Shown: piece after piece, positions 27,017 through 34,171 of the stretch | Layout of the letters: each line of letters begins with the position of its first letter | Numbering within the stretch: position 1 is the first letter of the stretch | Assembly (NCBI RefSeq): GCF_014230055.1 | Contig: NZ_JACHVA010000045.1 | Span: forward strand, 1-49,207 | Length of the DNA stretch: 49,207 bases | Direction: 5' to 3' | Origin: Puniceicoccus vermicola | GTDB taxonomy: Bacteria; Verrucomicrobiota; Verrucomicrobiia; Opitutales; Puniceicoccaceae | Notes under the pieces: generated by a model | Told to the model about the DNA's origin: nothing | Database searches by the model: none | What the model saw: only the letters and a program-made list of their open reading frames with translations | Made by a program: the position numbers and the translations under genes

Positions 27017-27648
27017 TCGAGAGAAAGCCTGGCCTCGGATTGCTGGGAATGCCACGGGCGCCGCTCTTGCACGGCTCGGGTGAAAGAGCCGAGGTCCTCG
27101 CCGGGGAGGGCGATGGAGTCCTTCTCCCACTCGAGGCGGCCGATGGCGTTCTCTTCGGAACGGGAGAGTGAGAGGGCGGCGGCAAAGCTCACGGAGGAGG
27201 CGAGTCCAATCTCCAGCAGCCAGGTGCCGCTTTCTTCGGCAAAGATGACGAGACCTTCACCTCCAGCGATGTCGAGGCATTGAATTCCGGCAAGGGGGGC
27301 ACTGGAATCGGCCAACGGGAAGAATCTTTCGATAGGGCACTGAGCCGCGATGAAGACCTGCTCGACTCCACTGGGATGGATCGACGCCTGAAATTTGAGA
27401 GGACTGGGCTCGGGGAAACCGTCGACGTATTGTTCCAGCGTCCTCAGCTCAGAATACTCGGTTTGATAAACGACGGTCCGGAAGGAGGACAGATCCATAT
27501 CCTTGAGAGCGTAGTGGATCATCAGGGCATTGGCGGTCATACGCCGGCGGGCCGATCGGGAAACTCCCTCTTTGAGTTCAGCGAGGGTCTGCCCCTTTTC
27601 TCCGAGAAGGCAGGCTCCGGATTGGTGGATGAAGAGCTCTTCAGGCAT
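27007..27648 (-). CDS. Ketosynthase-like chain-length-factor homologue (catalytically reduced)
   Basis: This 213-residue protein resembles the short beta-ketoacyl-synthase-related proteins (Ketoacyl-synt_2 type) that accompany a ketosynthase in aryl-polyene clusters. Visible features are RRRMTANALMIHYALKD, YSELRTLEQYVDGF and FQASIHPSGVEQ, the last aligning with the typical F..SVHN segment. No ketosynthase Cys or paired His motifs are present, so it cannot catalyse condensation itself. By analogy with chain-length factors it would form a heterodimer with the ketosynthase encoded next to it (27641-28768) and set polyene length. It overlaps neighbours on both sides (8 and 10 bp), supporting stoichiometric expression. 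Confidence 0.78.
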   Translation of the reverse strand: MPEELFIHQSGACLLGEKGQTLAELKEGVSRSARRRMTANALMIHYALKDMDLSSFRTVVYQTEYSELRTLEQYVDGFPEPSPLKFQASIHPSGVEQVFIAAQCPIERFFPLADSSAPLAGIQCLDIAGGEGLVIFAEESGTWLLEIGLASSVSFAAALSLSRSEENAIGRLEWEKDSIALPGEDLGSFTRAVQERRPWHSQQSEARLSLEWR

Positions 27649-28768
27649 GTTGGATCAGGCAGCCGGCGTGGGCGCCTCCGAAAGCGTTACTGAGGGAGAG
27701 GAATCCGTCGAAGGATTGGCTGGAAAACGATTGCCGGGCGATGGAATCGCTCATGGGAGTTTCGCCTGCGCCTACGGTCCCCGGTATGGTTCCGCTCTCC
27801 ATCGCGCGCAGGGCAATGGCCAGTTCGACGAGGGCACAGGATCCGAGGGTGTGGCCGAGTGATCCCTTCCAGGAAATCAGCGGGCTATCGGGCATCCGCT
27901 GGGCAATCTGGGTCGCCTCCATTCGGCCAGCATCCAGAGTGCCGGTCCCGTGACCCTTGACCCAGAGCTTTTTCCCTTGGATCGCATCGGCAAGCCGGGA
28001 AAACAGTTCGATAAATCCGCTTCCATCCGGGGCATTGGCGGTCATGTGAAACATCTCGTTGTAGAGGGCCGGGTGAGAGAGGGTCCAGTCCCCGGAATCG
28101 CGACGGATGACAGCGGCCGCGGCGCCTTCACCCAGGCCGATCGACCCGATCTCGCGCTCGGTGAAGGGCTGAGGCAGGACGCCGTTGAGAATGCGAAGCG
28201 CGTGAAAGCCTCCGGTCACAAAGGCCGAAAGAAAATCGAAGCTGAGGACGAGGACCCGCTCAGCCTTTCCGGAAGCGATCCACTCGTGGGCCAGATTTAG
28301 CCCGAGCTGGGCCGAGACGCAGGCATGAGAGAGAATCTGCTGGTGGGGTCCCCAACCGTATCGATCACAGATCCATCGAATCGACCGTTGCGGCGTGCCG
28401 AAAGTTTCGTGACGTCGGTCTCCGGTCTTTCGCAGGGTGAGAACGTGGCCCACCCCAAAGTTACTGCTGCAAAAAATGACGGGGCAGCGGAGGGTTCCCC
28501 AAGGCGCGTCGGGAACCCGATCCAAGAGGCGGTCGAGAATCGGGCCCCAGGAAGTCGGGATGGTCGGCTCCAGGCTCCCGAAGAGTGAGAGAGGGACGAG
28601 GTCGCTTTCCCAGCGTTCACCGAGAACCGGGGAGGGGCGCAGGCTCACCGTGTCGGCGCAAAGTTTGGCCGCGTTCTCGGTGGAATCCCCGAGAGGAGTG
28701 ACGCAATCGATCCATTCGATAAACGAGCGGGATCGGGTCTGCAATGGAGTGGTCCCGATCGAGGTCAA
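27641..28768 (-). CDS. Second beta-ketoacyl synthase, aryl-polyene cluster
   Basis: This 375-residue ketosynthase keeps the Cys-His-His triad: Cys150 in LSHACVSAQLG, His273 in KGHGTGT and His306 in KGSLGHTLGS. It is shorter than FabF (~410) with a reduced N-terminal region, as seen for the ApeO-like subgroup. The frame begins with TTG at 28768, giving a TTGA overlap with the ACP stop. No in-frame ATG occurs before the conserved core, so a TTG start is likely and may lower its translation relative to the ACP. Its probable partner is the chain-length-factor-like protein encoded immediately downstream. Confidence 0.9.
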   Translation of the reverse strand: MTSIGTTPLQTRSRSFIEWIDCVTPLGDSTENAAKLCADTVSLRPSPVLGERWESDLVPLSLFGSLEPTIPTSWGPILDRLLDRVPDAPWGTLRCPVIFCSSNFGVGHVLTLRKTGDRRHETFGTPQRSIRWICDRYGWGPHQQILSHACVSAQLGLNLAHEWIASGKAERVLVLSFDFLSAFVTGGFHALRILNGVLPQPFTEREIGSIGLGEGAAAAVIRRDSGDWTLSHPALYNEMFHMTANAPDGSGFIELFSRLADAIQGKKLWVKGHGTGTLDAGRMEATQIAQRMPDSPLISWKGSLGHTLGSCALVELAIALRAMESGTIPGTVGAGETPMSDSIARQSFSSQSFDGFLSLSNAFGGAHAGCLIQHA

Positions 28769-29025
28769 CGCTTCCGGTGCTCCTCAATGTAGGCGGCGAG
28801 TGTTGAAATGGATTTCAGGGCTTTGCGGGACTCCTCGCTCGACTTGATCTTGATCCCGTACTCTTTTTCGAGCTCGAGGACCAGCTCCAGGGCATCGATG
28901 GAATCGAGGTCCAGACCGGAGCCGAAGAGGGGCTCATCGTCCGCGAGGTCCGATGGCTCGTAGTCCTCCAGATTGAGGGTCTCGATGGTTAGTTCTTTTA
29001 GATGCTGTCTCAGTTCGTCGCTCAT
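28765..29025 (-). CDS. Acyl carrier protein, aryl-polyene cluster
   Basis: This 86-residue acidic protein has the typical ACP layout. The phosphopantetheine site is LDLDSIDALELVLELE (Ser in DSI), followed by helix III/IV residues ending ISTLAAYIEEHRKR. The ATG at 29025 is chosen because MSDELRQHLKELTIETLN is a natural ACP start; the open frame further upstream runs through the halogenase gene. It differs from the ACP at 18020-18385, which is longer, so the cluster has two carriers. It is placed between a halogenase-like gene (19-bp gap) and a ketosynthase gene (4-bp overlap). Confidence 0.93.
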   Translation of the reverse strand: MSDELRQHLKELTIETLNLEDYEPSDLADDEPLFGSGLDLDSIDALELVLELEKEYGIKIKSSEESRKALKSISTLAAYIEEHRKR

Positions 29026-29044
29026 GTATCTGTAAGGGGATGAA

Positions 29045-30628
29045 TTATCGGTTTTCGCTCGTTTTTTGCAACTCATACCCTTGCTCGTTTTGCGGGGATT
29101 TGGGAGTCGGGGAAGAGCCTTTGGGGGAGCGTTTGAAGGCTTCCTTGATCTCGAGACCGAAGCTGCGGAGTGCGAGGTAGGCCAGACGCATTTTGAGAGT
29201 CCAGTTGAAGCCGTAGCTGTCAAACGGGCGATAGGTCTGGTGGTTTAGCTGCCCAAAGCGGCCGGAAGCCCGGCGCCGATTGGCGATTTTTACAAATCTT
29301 GCATTTCTGCGGGCCAGAAACCAAACCGCTCGCTTGGCCTTGGCATGGGAGAATGGCGGCCGATTCCAATTTTTGGAGCGAGCCTTCATCAAGGGCCTGA
29401 CCACCCCGAGGTAATACATCCCCAAATCGGTGCGAAACGCGATGTCCATGATTTGGAGATCGCCGAGGTAGAAGTACTTGTCCTTGTAAATCGCCCGAAA
29501 CCACCGTTCGTAGCTCGCAGAGAAGTTCTCGTTGTGGCGGTCGATCCGTTGATCGATGAACGATTCTTTCAAGCCCGCGAGAACGAGGCGCGAGGCGGCA
29601 TTGGAGGTGAATGCGATCCAGTCCATCCCCGGGCTGTAAAAGGGATCGAGGAAGGCAGCGGCATCGCCGACGGTGACCCAACCATTTCCCGCATATTTTT
29701 CGCTGAAATAGGAAATCTTGCGGCGGAAGTGAAGATCTCCCTCACACATTTTCGCCTCGGCCATGAGCTCGTTCCCTCCCGGATGACGCTGGATCAGGTC
29801 GAGGAGTCGGTCCGCAAGGGAGACGCCTTTGGGGAAGGAGATGAGCCGCTCGTCATAGACCGCGCCGATGCTGGTTTCCCCATTAGAAAGGGGGATGAGC
29901 CAGATCCAGTAGCCGTCTCCCATCAGGTGATTGGTGCCGGTGTCCCGGAGCCCGTGCACCCGTGAGCCCCATTGGATGTTACCCGGCTTGCGTCCGAGCT
30001 CTTCCCAGTTGGGAATGCCCGTAAATCGCGCCCAGATGGAGGAAATGGGATGTTCGGTATTGGGGTGAATGAGGCCGAGCTTGCGCCCGATCAAGGTAGA
30101 ACGTCCGCTGGCGTCGACGATCCAGCGAGCCCGCAGAGTGAGTGATTCCGCGCCGGGTAGTTCGCAGTGGACGACTTGGTCCCCGCCCTCGTTCAGTTCG
30201 ATCTCGCGGACGGTGCAGGGGCGAAACAGGGTGGCTCCGGAATCCTGGCATTGCTGAAGAAGCTCTGCGTCGAGAATCGTGCGGTCCACCTGATAGGAAG
30301 GCATGCGGACATTGTAGTGGGGGCCCACCTCTCCGCAGTCGGCGAGACGTTGGGAGCGATGGTTCCCGAAATGAAAACGGAGCCCCTGCTTGATCAAATG
30401 CTTCCGGTTCAAATGGTCCGAAAGATTGAGGTGCTTCCCCAGAAAGTAAGCGCTGACCTCGACCGTTGATTCGCCGACGCGTCGACCGAAATCCGTCGAC
30501 TTTTCGAGGATGCAGAGGCGGCACTTTGGCTTTCGCCGAAGAATCTGCAGGGCCGTGCTGCTCCCGGAGAGAGATCCGCCGATGACGACGACATCAAAAT
30601 TCAAATCCTGGGGAGGAATCTCGGTCAT
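29045..30628 (-). CDS. Flavin-dependent halogenase/monooxygenase-like protein (527 aa)
   Basis: This FAD-binding protein has the dinucleotide motif VVVIGGSLSGSSTA (residues 13-26, with GGSLSGS replacing GGGPAGS). It also has a VGEST block at 51-55 and the WxWxIP motif as WIWLIP at 241-246. WxWxIP is the signature of flavin-dependent halogenases, where it blocks the monooxygenase reaction. Lys80 in LIKQGLRF lies in the position of the halogenase active-site lysine. GWVTVGDAAAFLDPFYSPGMDW is the second FAD-binding region. A C-terminal extension of about 150 basic residues is unusual. Substrate and even halogenase activity are inferred: related proteins in pigment clusters may instead hydroxylate or reduce. 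The start overlaps the adjacent homologue (ATGA). Confidence 0.82.
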   Translation of the reverse strand: MTEIPPQDLNFDVVVIGGSLSGSSTALQILRRKPKCRLCILEKSTDFGRRVGESTVEVSAYFLGKHLNLSDHLNRKHLIKQGLRFHFGNHRSQRLADCGEVGPHYNVRMPSYQVDRTILDAELLQQCQDSGATLFRPCTVREIELNEGGDQVVHCELPGAESLTLRARWIVDASGRSTLIGRKLGLIHPNTEHPISSIWARFTGIPNWEELGRKPGNIQWGSRVHGLRDTGTNHLMGDGYWIWLIPLSNGETSIGAVYDERLISFPKGVSLADRLLDLIQRHPGGNELMAEAKMCEGDLHFRRKISYFSEKYAGNGWVTVGDAAAFLDPFYSPGMDWIAFTSNAASRLVLAGLKESFIDQRIDRHNENFSASYERWFRAIYKDKYFYLGDLQIMDIAFRTDLGMYYLGVVRPLMKARSKNWNRPPFSHAKAKRAVWFLARRNARFVKIANRRRASGRFGQLNHQTYRPFDSYGFNWTLKMRLAYLALRSFGLEIKEAFKRSPKGSSPTPKSPQNEQGYELQKTSENR

Positions 30629-31890
30629 TGGGGAGAAGGGGACAGGGGAGGTGTAGGCACGAAATGGTAGCGCTCATTGAGGCGATAGAGGCTGAGAATG
30701 ATCCATAAGCGCCAACGGATTCGAAAAGGCGGGCGGACCTCACCGGCGACGACACTGTTGAAGGCGGGGACGATGCCGAAGGGATTTTTCGGATTCATGA
30801 GAATGGCGTATCCCGCGTCGCTATAGAATAAGTCGGTCAGCTTGCGCATCGTCTGCAAACCCTTCTGAAAGCGACGGGTGTAGGCCTTTTGCGCGGCGAG
30901 AGGGATGCCTTTCTCTTGAGGGCTATGATTCATGATCGAGTCCGCAGCCGCGATGCCGCTTTCGAGGGCAAAGGCGACTCCCGAGGAAAAGATCGGGTCG
31001 ATGAAGCAGGCAGCATCGCCCGTGAGGAAATAATCGGCTCCGGCGAAGTTCTGGTAACTGTAGGAGTAGTCGCTCTCCATGTGCACCGGGCCGATCCGCG
31101 AGGCATTGGCGAGGCGCTCTTGGAGCCAAGGGGTCTCGGCGAGCGTTTGCTCAAAACGCTCCTCTGGCGATCCGCTTCCTTCTTTCCAGCTCTGCAGGCC
31201 GCTGACCCAGCCAATGGAAGTGCGGTCTCCCGCCATCGGAATCATCCAGATCCAACCATCGGCCAGGCGGGTGATCTCAATGTTGCCGGCGCGCTCGCCC
31301 GGACGTCGGGGAAATCCGCGAAAATGGGCAAAAACCGCGACGCGCTTGGGATACGGCAATGACTCGTCGGGAAGTTTTAAGTGTTTCCCGAGGATCCGGT
31401 TGCGGCCGCTGGCATCGATCAGGTAACGGGCCGTCTTCTGGGGGGATTGCCCATTTTTTTCGTAAGACACGGTCCATCCTCCGCCTTCATTGGATTGGAC
31501 TTGATGGATCCGGGCGGGTTGTTCGATGGCCGCTCCGGCTCCGCGGGCCCTTTCGAGAAGCAGGTGGTCAAATTTTGCCCTCTCGACCTGAAAAGCGCTG
31601 GTCAGATCCTTCCGCATGCCGTCGGAGAACTGGTTGATCACCTCCTTGTCCCGGGTCGGAGTGGTGAACTCGGCTCCTCGTTTTTCCAGAAAACCGCCTG
31701 CCTGAATGTCTTCGAGGACTCCTAGTCGACAGAAGGAGCGGTTGGCCGAGGGCAAGAGAGATTCTCCAATATGGAAGCGAGGAAACGTTTCTTTCTCGAT
31801 GACCGTGACCGGATAGCCCGCCTGCGCGAGAAGGATCGCAGCGCTGCTCCCGGCAGGGCCGCCACCGAGGATGATCGTCTCCGGTTTCAT
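30625..31890 (-). CDS. Flavin-dependent halogenase-like protein (421 aa)
   Basis: This 421-residue protein has the canonical FAD motif IILGGGPAGSSAA (residues 6-18). HIGESLLPS (40-48) and FLEKRGAEF with Lys70 follow, then the WxWxIP motif WIWMIP at 213-218 and the GDAACFIDPIFSSG flavin region. This combination is that of flavin-dependent halogenases acting on phenolic or pyrrolic, often carrier-bound, substrates. Xanthomonadins are brominated aryl polyenes, so halogenation of the aryl head or chain is a reasonable prediction. The homologue encoded next to it shares the motifs but differs in length and sequence, so two steps or two specificities are possible. It begins 6 bases after the chorismatase stop. 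Confidence 0.85.
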   Translation of the reverse strand: MKPETIILGGGPAGSSAAILLAQAGYPVTVIEKETFPRFHIGESLLPSANRSFCRLGVLEDIQAGGFLEKRGAEFTTPTRDKEVINQFSDGMRKDLTSAFQVERAKFDHLLLERARGAGAAIEQPARIHQVQSNEGGGWTVSYEKNGQSPQKTARYLIDASGRNRILGKHLKLPDESLPYPKRVAVFAHFRGFPRRPGERAGNIEITRLADGWIWMIPMAGDRTSIGWVSGLQSWKEGSGSPEERFEQTLAETPWLQERLANASRIGPVHMESDYSYSYQNFAGADYFLTGDAACFIDPIFSSGVAFALESGIAAADSIMNHSPQEKGIPLAAQKAYTRRFQKGLQTMRKLTDLFYSDAGYAILMNPKNPFGIVPAFNSVVAGEVRPPFRIRWRLWIILSLYRLNERYHFVPTPPLSPSPQ

Positions 31891-31896
31891 GGACTC

Positions 31897-32841
31897 CTAT
31901 TTTCCAAAGAGCGGGTAGAGGGCGACCTCGATCTCTACTTTGAGTTCGGCTCGGCAGATATCGGCCTCGAGCCATAGGACTTCGTCTCGATCCCGAAGAA
32001 GATGGGCCCCGAGTAATTCTTCGACGACAGCGCGGTCGTGACGATCTCGGAGGTAGACGGTGAAATGCCGATGAAGTTGTTCGTCGACGAGACCGGGAAC
32101 GACTTTCTCCCGTTCGGCCAAGATGCTTTGCAGGTTGCGAATGGTCTCTTCGGTCTGGCTGCGAATGTCGTCTCCTCCAACGCTCTCGTGTCCACGCACG
32201 GCGGCCGTTCCCGAGATGAGGCTGATGGGGACGCCCCGATGAATAATGGTTCCCCGCGAGAAACTGGGAGGCCTCGGGCCATAATCTTTCGGATAGCGGT
32301 AGGCGGGAACCTGCAGAGGGTTCTCGATATGGTCGACTTTATCGGGGCCGAAGAGAGCGAGGACGATGAAATCCTCTCCATGGCATCCGAGCCCGGAGGC
32401 CGACGGCATTAGTGCGACGGAGTCGTCTCCAGCGATCGCGTGAAAAGCCTTGCTGCGTCCCGAGCAAAAGGCGCGATAGTTTTCCATGCCTCCTCGCTCC
32501 TCATTGATTTTGGGAATGTAATTCCAGACACGATACAAGCGGTTGTCTTCAATGAAGGTGAGCAGATCCCGGTAGCGCTCTTCGACGATCGATTCGAGTG
32601 AATCTCCTATGGGCTGGATCCCGATTACCAGATGAATTCCCAGATGCGGTAGAAGGTAAACGTTCCAGCCTTGCTCGTCATCGGTTTTGACGGGGACGGC
32701 TTTTGAGGAAAAGGGAACCTGCCCTCCCAGAAACGGGAGGGGGAGAATGATCGAGGTCAGTTCGGGTTGCCGAAGAATTTCAGCGTGAGTCCCGTCGAAG
32801 AGAATTCGCAGCTGGTGTTCGGATGGCGTGTTCGGGGGCAT
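31897..32841 (-). CDS. Chorismatase / chorismate lyase-like hydroxybenzoate synthase (FkbO-Hyg5-XanB2 family)
   Basis: This 314-residue protein carries the chorismatase signatures LYRVWNYIPKIN (about 102-113), GRSKAFHAI, YGPRPPSFSRG and ISGTAAVRGHES. A C-terminal acidic block EADICRAELKVEIE holds the presumed catalytic Glu. The family converts chorismate to 3-hydroxybenzoate (Hyg5 type), 3- and 4-hydroxybenzoate (XanB2 type) or a dihydroxycyclohexadiene acid (FkbO type). In xanthomonadin synthesis XanB2 supplies the hydroxybenzoate starter. As first gene of the operon it most likely plays that role here; the exact isomer cannot be read from sequence by eye. The ATG at 32841 is preferred to a TTG seven codons upstream. 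Confidence 0.9.
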   Translation of the reverse strand: MPPNTPSEHQLRILFDGTHAEILRQPELTSIILPLPFLGGQVPFSSKAVPVKTDDEQGWNVYLLPHLGIHLVIGIQPIGDSLESIVEERYRDLLTFIEDNRLYRVWNYIPKINEERGGMENYRAFCSGRSKAFHAIAGDDSVALMPSASGLGCHGEDFIVLALFGPDKVDHIENPLQVPAYRYPKDYGPRPPSFSRGTIIHRGVPISLISGTAAVRGHESVGGDDIRSQTEETIRNLQSILAEREKVVPGLVDEQLHRHFTVYLRDRHDRAVVEELLGAHLLRDRDEVLWLEADICRAELKVEIEVALYPLFGK

Positions 32842-33082
32842 GTTGTGTTCGGATCCGTGCAATCGGAGAAGAAAAAGCCAAATTGGCGTGAAAATGAAAA
32901 GAAGGCGATATTACGGACGAAAATTTGCCGTTTTTCCAGCGGATTTCAGCGCCAAAGAGACCTGAGGGAAGAGACGGAGCAAATGGGGAAGGAGCAAACC
33001 GAGGATTTTGCGAGTTCCGATCCGACTCGGAAGCATTGCTTTTGCTCTTTGACCGAGGTCGGGGGGGCTCTATCGTCGATGG

Positions 33083-33739
33083 ATGTTAGAGGATTCTGGA
33101 GCGGAGTCGAACCGTTATGCGATGCTTATCCGAATCGTCATTTTTGGAGCGTTTTTCGGAGCTTCCCTGTTCCTCATTGCAAAGCATGGGCTGGATTGGG
33201 TCGAGCATCTGAGTCCCGGCTATTTTTTGATCGCGATGATCGTCCTGCCGACTGTTGGCGCTCCGATTTCTCTCTTTTACCTAGCGGCGGGGGGGCTCTT
33301 TCCTCCGCTTCCGGCAATCCTGATCGGCCTGATCGCCTTATTGGGCAACACCACTTTGGGGTATGGAATCGGTCGATGGGCCTTGGGGGAGATGACCCGC
33401 ACCCAGTTGCTGAAGCGCTGGCCGAAGATTTTCTCGCCAAGCCGTCTCAACGGGATTCGGGCCGTTATCCTCATCCGCTCGGTTCCCGGAGTTCCCTTTT
33501 GGATCCAAAATGTGGGTCTAGGCGCCGCGAAGTTGCCATTTCTCCCCTATCTAGCCCTCTCCGTCACGATCCAGGGAACCTTTCTCACGGCCATGGTCCT
33601 GAGCGTGAGTGGCCTTTTGGAGCAGAATCATGCCTACCTGCTCTTGGGCTTGCTCGCATTGATCGGAGCCTTCGCCCTCAGTCGCTATTTCCTGAGCTGG
33701 GCCCGGCAACAAGAAAATCAGGAAGATCCGGCGAGCTGA
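33083..33739 (+). CDS. DedA/VTT-family membrane protein
   Basis: This 218-residue protein has about five hydrophobic segments. The VTT/DedA (TVP38/TMEM64) signature region is visible as LPTVGAPISLFYLAAGGLF, followed by ALLGNTTLGYGIGRWALG and RSVPGVPFWIQNVGLGAAKL. DedA-type proteins sit in the inner membrane and are linked to lipid (undecaprenyl phosphate or phosphatidylethanolamine) translocation and membrane homeostasis. The start is uncertain: ATG 33083 adds 13 polar residues before MLIRIVIFGAFFGASLF, and ATG 33122 is the alternative. It diverges from the aryl-polyene operon and its 3' end abuts the first REP array. Confidence 0.85.
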   Translation: MLEDSGAESNRYAMLIRIVIFGAFFGASLFLIAKHGLDWVEHLSPGYFLIAMIVLPTVGAPISLFYLAAGGLFPPLPAILIGLIALLGNTTLGYGIGRWALGEMTRTQLLKRWPKIFSPSRLNGIRAVILIRSVPGVPFWIQNVGLGAAKLPFLPYLALSVTIQGTFLTAMVLSVSGLLEQNHAYLLLGLLALIGAFALSRYFLSWARQQENQEDPAS

Positions 33740-33765
33740 AGATTTTTGCGAAGAACTCCGGGGAT

Positions 33766-34163
33766 GTCGTTCACCAAGGACCGGCTGCTTCAGCTGCCGT
33801 CGCGTCTGAGCGGCTATTCTAGTAGGGGCGCAGCTTCAGCTGCCCCCATCGCGTTTTTTTTTCGGAACGGCCACCCGAGGAAGATCTTCCGCGACCGCAG
33901 GACCGCGCAGCTAAAGCTGAGCGACTACTTTTTCGGCGACTCACCCAAGGATCGTCTGCTTCAGCTGCCGCCGCGTCTGAGCGGGTATTTTAGTAGGGGA
34001 GCAGCTTCAGCTGCCCCCATCGCGTTTGTTCCGGACGGCCTCCGAGTAAGTCCTTCCGCGCCCGCAGGACCGCGCAGCTAAAGCTGAGCGGCTACTTTTT
34101 CGGCGACTCATCCAAGGATCGGCTGCTTCAGCTGCCGACACGTCTGATCGGCGCGTCCCCCCC
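33766..34163. repeat. REP/BIME tandem array 1 (about 2.3 units of ~167 bp)
   Basis: The array fills the gap between the convergent ends of the DedA and SulP genes. GTAG-headed palindromes on the plus strand start at 33822 and 33993: GTAG, then stem GGGG(c/a)GCAGC, loop TTCA, stem GCTGCCCC. Inverted partners (read on the minus strand as GTAG followed by a CCGCTCAGCTTTAGC palindrome; the first has GTAGTCGCTC) end at 33928 and 34095, 167 bp apart. Each unit also holds a third palindrome around GGCTGCTTCAGCTGCCG. The right boundary reads CTGATCGGCGCGTCCCC and is the same as that of the larger array at 43963. Confidence 0.92.
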
Positions 34164-34171
34164 AGCCGCCC

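Larger units (their letters stand above)
18020..32841. other. Aryl-polyene-type biosynthetic gene cluster (xanthomonadin-like)
   Basis: Sixteen consecutive genes make up the cluster. A two-gene plus-strand unit (ACP, ketosynthase) converges on a 14-gene minus-strand operon whose genes overlap or are separated by at most 24 bases. The set comprises a chorismatase, an AMP-ligase, two ACPs, two ketosynthases, a chain-length-factor-like protein, two hotdog dehydratases, two acyltransferases, a GT2, a LolA-like protein, an MMPL exporter and two flavin-dependent halogenase-like proteins. This matches the core of known aryl-polyene clusters; the chorismatase and halogenase genes point to the xanthomonadin branch. 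No ketoreductase, thioesterase or methyltransferase gene was found. The product is inferred, not known. Confidence 0.88.
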
